NCBI RefSeq assembly: GCF_020360975.1
Contig: NW_025408668.1
Coordinates: 3,720,001 to 3,784,000, forward strand
DNA: 64,000 nt
Source of the DNA: Hirsutella rhossiliensis
Taxonomy: Eukaryota > Ascomycota > Sordariomycetes > Hypocreales > Ophiocordycipitaceae
Direction: 5' to 3'
Shown here: positions 11,582 to 22,900 of the stretch, in pieces
Layout: each line of letters opens with the position of its first letter
Numbering within the stretch: the first letter of the stretch is position 1
Notes under the pieces: model-generated
What the model saw: the letters and a program-made list of their open reading frames with translations, nothing else
The model's database searches: none
Told to the model about the DNA's origin: nothing
Position numbers and translations under genes: made by a program

Positions 11582-14500
11582 AAAATAATCTAGGAGTTAA
11601 AGAGCCTAGCTAGGGCGCTTATCCTTTTCGTTCTAAAAAAGGATAGCACCTTACGGCTATATATAGACTACCGAGGACTTAACTAAGTTACGTAAAAGAA
11701 TCGGTACCCTTTACCCCTTATTTTAGAGATTATTAACCGCTATTAAGGAGCTAAGTATTTTTCTAAGATTAATATATAGAATATATATTAATATATTCGA
11801 ATTTAAGAAGGAGATAAATAGAAGACTACTTTCTAAATATATTATAGATATTTCGAATACCTAGTAATGCCCTTTAGACTTACTAACGCACTAGCTACGT
11901 TTTAGAGCTATATTTATTAAGCGCTTAAGGGGCTTATAGATATAATCTATATAGTCTACCTCAATAATATCCTTATATACTCTAAAATAAGAGAAGAATA
12001 TACTAAATACTTAGGATAAGTAATAGAAAGGCTAAGGGCTATAGAGCTTTATATAAAACTATCGAAGTATATCTTCTATTAATAGTTAGTTAAGTTCCTT
12101 AGGTTTATATTATCTATCGATAAGGTATCGATAGACCCTGAATAGGTAGGGGCAATAGCTTAATAGCCTAAACCTATAACCTACTATAATATTTAGGTTT
12201 TCCTTAGGTTTTATAATTTTTACCGATAATTTATATATAGGTACTTAGGAGTTATAGCGCCCTTAACTATACTGCTAAAGGGGAGTAAGAATAGGAAGAA
12301 GCTAGGGAGTATAGAGCTAAACCTTACTAAAAGGGCAGCGTTTTAGGCTCTTAAGGATGCTTTTTAAGGAGCCCTACTCCTTTAATATTACGATCTAGAA
12401 AGATATATTCGTATTAAAATAGATATATCGTAATTTGCGATAGTAAGGATTATCTCTTAACTTAATAATAAAGGGCGTTACTATCTAATCGTATTTTAGT
12501 TAAGGAAGTTTATTAGAGCCCGAACTTAATTATAATATTCTAGACTAAGAACTCTTTACTATTATTAAGTTATTTAAATACTAGCGATATTATATTAAAA
12601 GGGTAGCGTATAAAGTAAAGGTACTATCGGACTACTATAACCTCTAGACGTTTATATACTAGACCTCCTTAAATAAGAGGTAAGTAAATAGTATATATAT
12701 TTAGCACTATTTAACTTTATAATTATATATTATATAGGTAAATCTAACCTAGTAGACGTACTATCGAGAATGCCTAGATATAAGGGCGAGAAGCCCCTAT
12801 CTATAGAACTATTACCGGAGCTATAAGCGAAACTAGCTACTATTAATACTATATCTATATAAAGAAATAATAAGGCGTTTTTATAAGTAAAGAGATACTT
12901 AACCTTAAGTTAATATAAGCGTAGTAAAGTGCCTTTATATAAATAGAAAATATATAAGCTTATCTATAGCGAAACTATAATAATTCGGGCGCGAGACCTA
13001 AAGGATTAGCCGATTAGGCTAAAGAGAGAGCTAGTTATAAATAGTTACTCTTAAGGAAGACCGTTAAAGAAGCGGCCTACTATATAAAGGTTTATATAGT
13101 AGAAGTTCTAGAACCGTTACTAGAGTTACTAAAATATACTTAGTCGGTTAACGTAGCGATTAATAGGCTAAAGGAGACTAAAGACTTCTTAAAAGGGAAG
13201 GGTTTCTAGTTAGTACGCTTAGATAGACTACTACTATAAAAGGGTCGTATTATAGTGCCTTTAAAGGTAGCTTTATAGTAAGAGCTAATATAGCTCTTCT
13301 ATAACGATCCGTTAGTAGGATACTTTAGCTCCTAATATACTAGCAAACTACTAGTAAGGAACTTCTACTAGGATAGAATAACGAAAGATATAAATAAATA
13401 CGTCTAGTTATACTTAGTATATTAAGGTATAGTATCTAAGAGGCATCGCCCCTATAATACTATATAATCGTTACTATACCCTATACGACCGTAGGAAGAA
13501 TTATTAATAGACTTTACTATAGGTCTACCTAAAGTATAGTATAATAGATAAGACGTTAATATAATCTTAGTAATCGTAGACTAATATACTAAGTATTGCT
13601 TTTTCTTTCCTATCTCTAAGATAATAATAGCCCTAGAGCAAGTAGAATTATTCTATTACTAAGTTAAATTAGTATATAGACCTTTAAAAGGCATTATCTT
13701 AGATAGAGGGTCCCTATTTATAAGTAAGTTCTAGTTAGATCTCTATTTTATCTTATAAGTAAAACGTAGGCTATCGACGTTATTTTACCTATAAACTAAT
13801 AGGTAAATAAAATAAATAAACTAAGCTATATAGTACTACTTAAGATACTTTACTAACTTAGAATAAACTAACTAAGCATTACTCTTATATATTACTTAAT
13901 TTATATATAATAATATAAAGAACGCGATAACTAGGTTATTACTTAATAAAGCGTTAATAGGTTACTAACTAAACTTCTATATTAATACTAAGGACGATAT
14001 TATTTAGAGGGGGGTACCTAAAGTAAGAGTAAGAGTTACTAGGCTATAAGAGCTATAAAAGAGGCTTAAGGAATACTAGGGAAAGGCTATTAAATCGTAA
14101 GCGAAATACTACGATTTAAGGCACTAACCGCTTATACTAAAAGTAAGAGACCTTATAATATTATCGATAAAGAACTTACGCCTTAAGGATAAAAAAAGAA
14201 AACTCTTACCTAAGTATATTAGACCGTTTTAGGTCCTATAAGCTATTAGAAAGTAAGTATATTATCTTATACTCCTTAAGAAGTACTTACGCCTTTATAA
14301 CGTTTTCTATATTAGTCTCTTAGAGCTATAGAAGGAGCGTAAAAGCACCTATAAAGATAGCGAAACCCTATTAATACTAGACTTAAAGGACGATAAAGGC
14401 AAATAGGAAGTCTAAGAGATTAAAAACTAAAAGAGATTTAAGGGCGATACCTTTTTCCTTATTAAATAAAAAGGATAGCTAGCTAAGTATAACTAATAGG

Positions 14501-14640
14501 TCGAGGCTAAAGATATAGCGAATAGCTAAGACCTTATTAAAGAATATACTACTTACCTAACTAAGAAAAAGAGGCGTAAGACTAAGTAAGGTAAGGAAAC
14601 CTACTAGCGTAGGGAGACGCTACTAAATCGGTAATAAATC
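11582..14640 (+). pseudogene. RT, RNase H, integrase and chromodomain of inner gypsy element
   Basis: Continuation of the frame broken at 5551. Near 11600-11720 an ILFV-KKD-TLRL-DYRGLN stretch is typical of chromovirus RT. The catalytic YLDD box reads YLNN at 11957-11968, both aspartates having become asparagine by G-to-A changes. RNase H follows at about 12380-12700, the integrase zinc-binding part at about 13300-13440 and the integrase core at about 13500-14010 (DF-TGLP, DRGS-F-SKF). The chromodomain lies at about 14400-14560 (EI-KRFKGDTFFLIK then KG). Such a domain usually steers integration to methylated-histone chromatin. Many TAG/TAA stops are present. Confidence 0.85.
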
Positions 14641-14869
14641 CCTACTAAATCGCTACTAACTTATTAATATATCGGCACGCTTAAATATCCTATAACTATA
14701 TATAAAATAGTAAAATAAGAGAATAAGGGAAAACTATCTATATTACCTATTAAATATTATTAAGGAAAATAAAACTAAACCGTAACTCTATTAAGACCTT
14801 AATAATAAAGGAGAGAAGGATAGTTATAACTAAATAAAAGAAAGATAAGACCTATCTATTACTTCCGAC

Positions 14870-16461
14870 TACCCCTCTTCTTTACTAGCGTAGCGGGAAC
14901 TAACTAAGGCGCCCCCTCTACTATACCGAATACCTCTAGAAATACTAAAACTACCCTATCCTCCGCTCTTTCCTTATCCTCTACGTCGAGACCTATCTCT
15001 ATTAGTATAGTACTTACCTCGGCCTTAGTAAATAATAAGGCGTGCTACTAAGAAGTATAGCCTATATCGCCGTCGATAAGGCGGAGTTTTAACTAAGATT
15101 CCTAGGCCTAGTACTCTAGGCTTATACGGGCGATATTAAATAAGGGCGCGGGGTTAAGGCAAATAATAAGCTTATAGCGCTTATTAATTAGTATATAGTA
15201 GTCGGCACGCTCGACCTAGTATATTATTAAGCGGTCGCTAATAAAAGGGTCGGATAAAACTTATAATAGTAGACTTCTATATACCTATAGTCCCGAAGGA
15301 CTTACGATAGGCCGTCTCGGCGGCGTTAAAAGCCTTAGCTAAATACTATACCGTAATAGCGAGACGGCGCCGATTAGCCTCCTTAAAAATAAGCACGCCC
15401 GCGTCTAAGCTATCGTCCTCGGTATCCTCGTTACCGGTCTTTAGCTTATTAAGCTCGCGTAGGTACTTAACGATAGCGACTATATCGGCCTAGTTACTAG
15501 ATATAAGAGTAGCGGCCTTAAGAAGGATTAGCTTATTAATCGTAATATTTAAAGTTAAGGGGAAACTTACCTAGTTATAGGTCGCGGTATATTTATAGTA
15601 CTACTTATAGCACGTCGAGGAAACCCCTAAGAAAATATAGCTAATTAAGAGCACCTTAATAAGTTTAAGTTCGGTTATACTATACTCCTTAACGACTATC
15701 CTAAAATAATATATATACTAGAGCTTATAAGGGATAACCCTATAGGCCTTAACTAAGTAGGCTTTAGCCTTAGATTAGGTACGCTTCTTTATAGGAGCGC
15801 GACCGCTTTATACCGCTGCTTAGGTGCCCTCGTTTCTAGTACCGCCGTTCTTAGGTTCGTTAGTAAGAGGAGTTAGATCGCGGCCGTCTCTATTATTACC
15901 GTTATCGTTATCTTAGCCCTTATTTAGCTAAGTATCGGGATAGTCTTAGCCCTTATTTAGCTAAGTATCGGGATAGTCTTAGCCTTTATTTAGCTAGGCC
16001 TCGTCGTTAATATCGGCCTACTTATTTTAAGGAGCGGCCTAGGCGACGACCTCCTATTAACTAAAGCTGCCTTATTAAGATAGAGTAGTTAGGTTATCGG
16101 CACTTACCTAAGAGCGCTTAAGCACGATCTCCTCGCTAGTATTAGTATCGCTAATAAGGGTAATAGACTTATAAGTTTTCTAGCCTATAGAGGTAGGCTT
16201 ATTAGTAGTTAAAGTTAGGGCATTTAGTAAGGTAATAAGGGCACGACCCTCGCTAACGTTAGGTCCTAGACTAAAAGTCTCCTAAGACTAGGATTCCCTT
16301 ATACCTTTCTTAGCTTTCTTTACTAAAGGGGAACTAGCGTCGCTATAAGACTTCTAGGCTAATCGCTTATACTTTAAAGGTAAACCCGCCGCTACCTACT
16401 CCTATATATAGCGTAGGAAATTAGCGTTATAGTTCTTTATCTTCTTTAGCGTAAAAGGTAT
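14870..16461 (-). pseudogene. Antisense reading frame between pol and 3' LTR of inner gypsy element
   Basis: A long minus-strand frame, opposite to gag-pol, whose only interruptions are TAA/TAG stops of the RIP kind. It reads from about 16461 (ATA CCT TTT, probably a mutated ATG) to about 15330, and then one base over to about 14870: either a frameshift or a lost intron. The product would be about 530 residues: lysine-rich start, a Ser/Thr-rich part, three copies of an 11-residue repeat (LNKG-DYPDT type) at 15911-16009, then a longer globular-looking part with EDTEDDSLDAG and VEDKERAEDR acidic stretches. I do not recognise a domain. Position recalls an env-like gene, but the strand is opposite. 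Confidence 0.6.
15911..16009 (-). repeat. Three 33-bp tandem repeats
   Basis: Units begin at 15911, 15944 and 15977; the first two are identical and the third diverges near its end. The period of 33 bp equals 11 codons and keeps the antisense frame open, so this is a coding repeat rather than a random microsatellite. Confidence 0.85.
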
Positions 16462-16827
16462 TATCGTTAATAAATCGTCGATAAAAAGTAATAAAAAAGG
16501 GTATAAGGGATTAATAAAAAAAGGCGTAAAACTCTATAATAATTATAAGCGGAAGAGTTAAAGAAGAAAAGAAAATAGAAAAAGTAAGAGATATATATAC
16601 ACGCTCTTTATATTATAGTTACGCGGCCGATATATAGGCAATACTATAATAGTTACTTAGCGGTAACCGCTAGTATAATAACTATTAATATTATAGAGCG
16701 TAAACTAACGTATACTTATATAGGCGTATATACGCGATATATAACCGAAACTACCTCTCTTCCTAACCGAATATATATAGCGTAGCGAAAGTAATATATA
16801 TTAAAGATATAGCTAAGACGTCTATAT

Positions 16828-16842
16828 AGGAGGGGAGATAAT
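16828..16842 (+). promoter_or_regulatory. Polypurine tract of inner gypsy element
   Basis: AGGAGGGGAGATAAT directly abuts the 3' LTR start. This is where plus-strand DNA synthesis would be primed. The outer element has a similar tract (AAAGGAGGGTATTA) before 19740. Confidence 0.6.
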
Positions 16843-17099
16843 TATAAGAGCGCTACTAAGAGGTATAGGCTAATAAAGTACTTAGGTATATAGTACTAAT
16901 ATATTAGTAGGGTATTAGTAGGGAATTATGCCTACCCCGCTTAAATATTATAGACTACTTACTACTTTAACTAAAGAGGAAAAATCCCTCTTCTTATAAG
17001 CTTTAGTCTTATAATAAGGAGAATATAATATATATAGCGTAGTACCTCTAGCTATCTCTACTACCTAACTAATCGTACCGTAATATATATTCCCTTATA
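16843..17099 (+). repeat. 3' LTR of inner gypsy element
   Basis: 257-bp partner of 3226-3482. It ends CCCTTATA at 17099 and is followed by integrase sequence of the outer gypsy element, with no target duplication. Confidence 0.85.
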
Positions 17100-18070
17100 C
17101 CGACTTAGTAAGTCTATAGTATTAAAGCCGATACTATCTATAGATATAGAGTCCTATATAGAGCGCTTCTTATAGTACTAGGCCCGCTTATATAGCTAGC
17201 TAGCCTTTATTATAAGTAATAGGGGATCGAATTAAACTAGCTGCTTTTAATAGCACCTATACTAGCTACTTTAGATTATATAGCTACTTAGTATAGTATA
17301 TTACCTATAGACTAATAGAGGGCCTAAGAGGGTTAACTAAAAGGTATAGGCTTACTTATAGGCCGTTATAGCCCGTAACTAAGTAAACTAAGACCGTTAG
17401 CTCCCTATAGCCTAACTTACGTTAAATAGTAAACTATATACCTCTATTAAGATAGCCCCTTTCTTTATAATATATAGCTTCGAACTACCCTTATTAGTTC
17501 CTTTTACTATAAATATAGTAGTAAAGTAGTATAGTAATTCGTTACTAGAGGGCTACGCCTCCGCGTTCGTATAAAAGCTATAGGAGACTATAGATTATTA
17601 CTAATCCGCGATAGCCGCCGCGGCGTAAGATTAAGAGTAGTACGCTAATAAGACTAGGGCCCTAGTAAATAGGTTTACGGTAAGAGATAAGGTATAGCTA
17701 GACCTCTATAACTATAGGTCGGTATAGCTAAAGAAGAAGCTTAACTAGCTATATATAAAGTTTATAGTATAGAGGGTTATTAGCCTATAGGTTATAGAGC
17801 TCGATAGTCTCTTAACGGGGGTCTATAATAAGATTAATATAGACCTCCTTTATAGAGCCTCCTTTAACCCGCTGCCCGGATAAGAAGTAGTAGACGCTTA
17901 ACCGCCTATAATTAAGGTAGAGGGAGAAGATAAGTTTAAGGTCGAAGAGATATAGGCCGCGCGCTAGAAAAAGGTTAGTAAGGGGAAACGCTAAGAGGTC
18001 CTCGTTAAGTAGCGCGGGTATCTTAACCCTATATAGGAACCTATATATAAGTTTATAAGAACTATAGCCC
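17100..18070 (+). pseudogene. Integrase and chromodomain of outer gypsy element
   Basis: Starts abruptly inside the integrase core. The readable landmarks are ISNRGSN (expected SDRGSN, Asp to Asn by G-to-A) near 17210, a YHPQTDG-like region near 17310, and APFF-YSFE near 17460. About 17670-17800 is the integrase C-terminal part (DKV-LDL-NYRS-KKKL). About 17920-18060 is a chromodomain with EVLVK-RGY-NP--EP. Protease, RT and RNase H are absent, and gag is on the far side of the inner element. Confidence 0.75.
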
Positions 18071-18264
18071 TTAATAAGTTTAAAGCCTTATTTAAAATAG
18101 TAGATAAGAACGATAGACTAGTAAACTACTAATAGTAGCCTAGGCTAAGACTATAAAGTAGGTATAACGGAGGGGGTAGTTATAGTAATATAGGTAATAT
18201 AAGCGTAATAATATAAGCGGAGATAAAAATAGCGTTTATTATAGGGCGGAGCCCTTAAACTACC

Positions 18265-19245
18265 TAGGCCTATTCCTTATTATTATTATTATTATTATCT
18301 TCGTTATTATTATCCTCGTTAGCCTCCTCCTTCTTATTAGCGGCGGCGGCGGTCTTTAGGGCGCTAAGGCGGCCCTCTAAGCCTATAAGCTAGTCGGCGG
18401 CGGCGGCGGCTCTAGGGGTAGAGGGGCGGCGGCTAGCGGCGGCGGTAGGGGCAGCGGCGGTAGCGGAGGCAGGCACGGCTAAGGGGACCGCCGATAAGGC
18501 GACGGAGGTAGTATCCCTAGCGCTAGGTACGTTAAAGGCGGAAATAAAGGAGCGGAGGAGTAGGACTTACTTAGGCATAAGGCCCTATCGCTCGAGGGCG
18601 CGGAGGTTATAGTAGGCGGCGGCGGTAGCGGTAAGGCGCTTCTTAGTAGCCCCCCGCGCCTACCTATATAAGCCGGCCTTCTAAGCTAACGCTATAGTAA
18701 GTAGGACGGGAGGCGCCGCCTTATAGGCGCGGCTAGCTTACGCGTATTAGTAGTAGCTACCGCTATAGCGGCGCCCGGCCTAGTTAGAGTAGTTAAGCTC
18801 CTATAACGTATAATATATATAGGGGGCTAAGCGGGTAGCGCCGGACTATACTTAGCGCTTATACTATAGGAGGTTAGCGGATAATATCTATTACGCTTAC
18901 CTAACTATAGACTTATAGGGGTAGCGGAGACGGAGGCGGGGGCCGAGGGGCCGGGCGTTATAGGTAGCGGTGGGGACGGCGTCGTTACTATAAGGGGTAA
19001 CGTAAGAGCGAATAGCGTAGTAGAGGCGGCGGCGGCGGCGGTAGGAGCGGTGGCAGCGGCGTAAGTAGGAGCGGCGGTAGCGGCGGAGTCGTCGTCGGCC
19101 GCGGCTAGCATAGCGTCGACGAACGACTCCGCACGCTCTAAGAAGGAGGAGGTAAGAGAGGGAGAGATAGATATATCTATCGCGGAAGTTAGTACGACGG
19201 AATACGGCCTCCCGCTTTATAGGGCGCGGAACTTACTAGTTAGAG
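18265..19245 (-). pseudogene. Antisense Ala/Ser/Pro-rich reading frame of outer gypsy element
   Basis: Minus-strand frame lying between the chromodomain and the 3' LTR, broken only by RIP-type stops. The N-terminal part reads SPSLTSSFLERAESFVDAM, then a long Ala/Thr/Pro-rich low-complexity region (GC-rich GCC/GCG codons). A short LEGRLSALK helix-like stretch and a KKEEANEDNNN acidic, poly-Asn end follow. The (TTA)n run at 18277-18299 is the poly-Asn part read backwards. It sits in the same place and orientation as the antisense frame of the inner element, but I see no clear sequence similarity between them. Function unknown. Confidence 0.5.
18277..18317. repeat. TTA trinucleotide tract
   Basis: Near-perfect TAT/TTA repeat with one TCG interruption. 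On the minus strand it codes for asparagines at the end of the antisense frame. Confidence 0.8.
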
Positions 19246-19739
19246 TTATTATTATTATTAAGGCTATTATTACTACTACCGCTACTACTATAAGTATATA
19301 TTAATAGAGCGGCCTATATAGCTTGGAATAGACTAACGCCTTAAGTAAAGTAGAACTTACCTATTAATACTACTATTATAGTTAAAGAAAGGAGAAAAGG
19401 AAGGGAAAAGGGAAGGGGGGGATACCGCCTTATATACCCCTTAGTAGAGGATACTGCCTAAGGTAGAGGGAATAAGCAACCTAAGGCTTACGTAGGTCCG
19501 GACTAGCCGCCGGCTACCTAAGGGCATATATAATAGTTTACGCCCCTATTTAAACGGCTAGCCGGCCGATAAGTATAGAGCTAGGTCCCGGCTACCTAGG
19601 CTAACGGGCGCGGGGATAATAGGGCTAGTAGGGCCGGCCCTATTAACGGGAAAGGGTAGGGAAGAGCCCGCGGTATAGGCCTAATTATATAGGAGCTATT
19701 AATAAGGCCGCGCTACGCCGCGCTTAAAGGAGGGTATTA

Positions 19740-19925
19740 TATAAGAGTCTTTAACTATTATAGGTAATAGGCTTAGGCCGCGGCCTAAGCTATATAGTTA
19801 CGTATAGAGGGCCGGATCCTATAAGTATAAGGGCGGGCTAGCCGCGTATAGAAGAGCTCTATATAGCTTATTAATATTATCCTATAGACGGCACCTATGC
19901 CTACGCCTCTACCTACTTTATAATA
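19740..19925 (+). repeat. 3' LTR of outer gypsy element
   Basis: 186-bp partner of 1908-2093, preceded by a purine tract and followed by GCGGC, the second copy of the target duplication. Confidence 0.85.
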
Positions 19926-19930
19926 GCGGC

Positions 19931-22900
19931 TAGCCTCTTAGCGGCTACTCTAGTAATATACTCTTTAAAGTAAAGCGCTTTATCTATAATAACTCTTAAT
20001 AGCTTTACGTTACTCTTTAGCTTAATATCGTTTCCTTTAATAATAAGAGGTAGGTCGCTATCGCGCTCCGCGATACGTATAAAGTAAATAACGGATATCT
20101 TTTCTACTTTAAATATAGCGCCGCTATGCTTCTCTTAATTAAGCGCCTTATCGATAATCGATTAAATACTATCTCTATTTAACTCTATTATTAGCCCTAT
20201 AACCTAAGCAAAGTAATCGTTTATAAAGGCGATAGAGCCGCTATTATTACTAATCTATCTTTATACTAGGTCTACGTTAAAGAAAAGAAAAGCTACTAGC
20301 GATAGAGGGGATCCCTAGGGTAGGCTAGCCTATAGTAGGGTTTATTACTTAGATATATACCCGTTAATAACTACTAACGTGGTCCGTCCTAAGTAGAATA
20401 TATCTATCTACTTAACTAAACGACTTAAGATACCTTAGGCTTTTATCCTTTTAAGTATTCGCTCTTTAAACACTCCGTTATATACGCCTTTAACGTTAAA
20501 GCTAATAAGGCTAAGCACTCTACCCGTTCTCTAGGCCTTATAGATCCGCTCCTATAAAAGTATAAGTACTTAATCTATAGACCTATACTTTTATATACTA
20601 AAGTAGTTCGCGGGCAAAAGCCCTTAAGCCTTTACTATATAGCTAATACGTTCTATAACGACTACTTCTAGGATTTTACTAAGCGTTAATAAGAGAGAAA
20701 TCGGTCGCTATACCTTAGCTAAGGTATAACCCCCTTTATCTAGTTTCCTTAAGGGAATAATCTTAGCCGTTCGCTATTAATAAAGCATAACGCCCTCTTA
20801 GAGCGATAAGCTAAAGAGCGTCTATACCTAGTACTTAACTATATGCTAAAGCTTCTTTTATACGATCGTAGGAAGGCTATCTTTACTAAGCGCTTTCTAG
20901 GGCTTCGCCGCTATTACCTTCTCCTTAATCTCTTATAAGGTAAGGTCTAGTATAGCTATTTCTTATCTTTATAGACGTTTACCCTCTAGCTCGATCCTCG
21001 TTAATAGAGGCGGAAAGAAGGTACTTAAGAGTTCCTTAGCTTACTCGCCCTTACTTTTAGTAATCGAGCCGTTAGCTCTCTTTAGCGGGGGCACCTTATT
21101 ATCCGTTATCTCCGTACTAGGCTTTAGATACTTAGTAGCCCTCTAGATATTACTCCCTTCGATAATAAAGTTATCCTAATAGGCCTTCTTTTATCTCCGT
21201 AAATTATCGTAGTACTCCTTTATAGCCTCCTTAGCGCGCTGCTTTAGATCTAGCCGCGATTAACTAGCTCTTTACTACGCCCTTACTTAATTACGCTAAT
21301 ATATATACGTCCGACGGAGTCGCGTTAGGTCCTTTATCTACTATCGCCTATCTCGCTAGCTATTATAAACGCCTATATATAGGTTATTAACGGTAAAAAG
21401 AAAATACGGTTAAGTAGCACGTCGTTTAATTATACTTCTTAGTTAGTAAATCGCCTAAAGCTTTCTATAGCTATAAGTAGGAATAATATAGACGTAAAGA
21501 GCTAGAGTACTAGTAATATAGCGAGGGCGGTACTATAGGGTTATAGCTAACTAACTATCGCGGCGGCGGTAGGTATAGAGGAAACTAGTTATTAAGAGGC
21601 GATAGTATACGCGATCGGATAAGATACTCTTTTAATAGAAGCGCGAATTTAAGCGGTATAGGCATAGGTTAAGAGCGCTATCGCGGCTCTTACTTTTTAT
21701 AATAGGCGATAAGGAGCTAAAGCTTCTTTCCCCTTACTATCTATTAGCCTAGCTAGTATAGTAAGAGTAAGTAGTTTCGACTTATATTTCGTTAATAAAG
21801 GCATTACGCTACTATCGTTAAAATAGATTATTACGCTCTTAGCGGTTTACTAATATAAGGTGCGAATATTAAAGTATATAATAAGAATAGTAGCTAGGGT
21901 TTTTTATTTCCTCTATATCTTACTAATAGGCTAGGATCTAGTATAAGTATAAAGTAAGTACTAGTAGGACTAATGTCTATAATCTTACGTCTTAGCTAAA
22001 ACGTAGATTTTATCTATATCCCGCTTTATTATGCTTTTTATTATATACCGCCTCCTTAAATTACTAAGGGGTATTATCCTTAAATAGCTAAATACTATCT
22101 AGTATACCTTAGTTAGTTATAGCCTCGTTAAGATACTTATAAAGTATAGAAGGCATAACCTTATATAGGTATTAGCTTATATTATATAGGCTTTAGTAGT
22201 TACTTATAAAGTCTAGGATATAAATTATTATACTTATCTTAGTTATATTTATATATTATATCCTAATAACTTAAACTATATCTACTATATAATATTAAAA
22301 TAAGTAGTCTTACTACCTTTATTATTTAAAGACGTTATAGTTATTATAACTAGTAAGTAAGTCCTCTTTTATATATATAGTTAGCCGTAACTTAAGCTTA
22401 ATCTAACGCTTATTCCCTAGCTTACTATAATAACTAACACCCTATCCTTAGAGAACCGCCCTTTTACTTTTATTTAATTACTTAGTATAATCGGTTTATC
22501 TTAATACCGTCTAACACGGCCGAACTTAAGTAATAGCTCTTAGATCCTAGTTTAATATATTAGCCTTTTATCCTATATAAGCTCGCGGGTATAAGTAAGA
22601 CCGAGCTAAGAGCCGATTTTACCTAGTAATATTAAGCTTCCTTTAGCTCTATTCTATAGATCGACGCTATATCCGAGCTAAGTTTTATAATATATCTTAA
22701 TAGATAAGCCCGCTAGCTCTTACTACTATAGCCCTCTACTAAGGCTAGGGATTGCCTTATAGTAAAGGGTACGCCTTATCTTTAGGTTTTTTAGCTAACC
22801 TAACTAAAGTAGGTAGCTACTAGTCTTAGATAATCTCGGTTAGGTCTAGGAGGGATAGGTTAGTGCTATAATTCTAAAACTTTATATAAACCTACCTTAT

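Larger units (their letters stand above)
3226..17099 (+). mobile_element. Inner Ty3/gypsy chromodomain element, split by copia
   Basis: Complete but RIP-inactivated chromovirus-type LTR retrotransposon on the plus strand. LTRs are 3226-3482 and 16843-17099; a purine tract precedes the 3' LTR. Order: gag with CCHC, aspartic protease, reverse transcriptase, RNase H, integrase with zinc-binding region, C-terminal chromodomain, then an antisense reading frame. Without the copia insertion it is about 7.8 kb, a usual length plus the extra frame. The five bases outside the LTRs do not match (GAGGA on the left, CCGAC on the right), so no target duplication is present. Confidence 0.85.
1908..19925 (+). 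mobile_element. Outer Ty3/gypsy chromodomain element (split, internally deleted)
   Basis: LTR retrotransposon inserted in LINE-A. Its LTRs lie at 1908-2093 and 19740-19925, and the 5-bp duplication GCGGC is intact at 1903-1907 and 19926-19930. Order on the plus strand: LTR, gag with a damaged zinc knuckle (to 3225), the inner gypsy element, integrase core and chromodomain (17100 to about 18070), antisense reading frame (about 18265-19245), LTR. Protease, reverse transcriptase and RNase H are missing, so about 4.1 kb of its own sequence remains. It is mutated throughout by CpA-to-TpA changes. Confidence 0.85.

Noticed and set aside
18277..18317. TTA repeats as a possible CRISPR or telomere-like array
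   Set aside because: Pure trinucleotide repeat with no spacers; explained as poly-Asn codons of the antisense frame.
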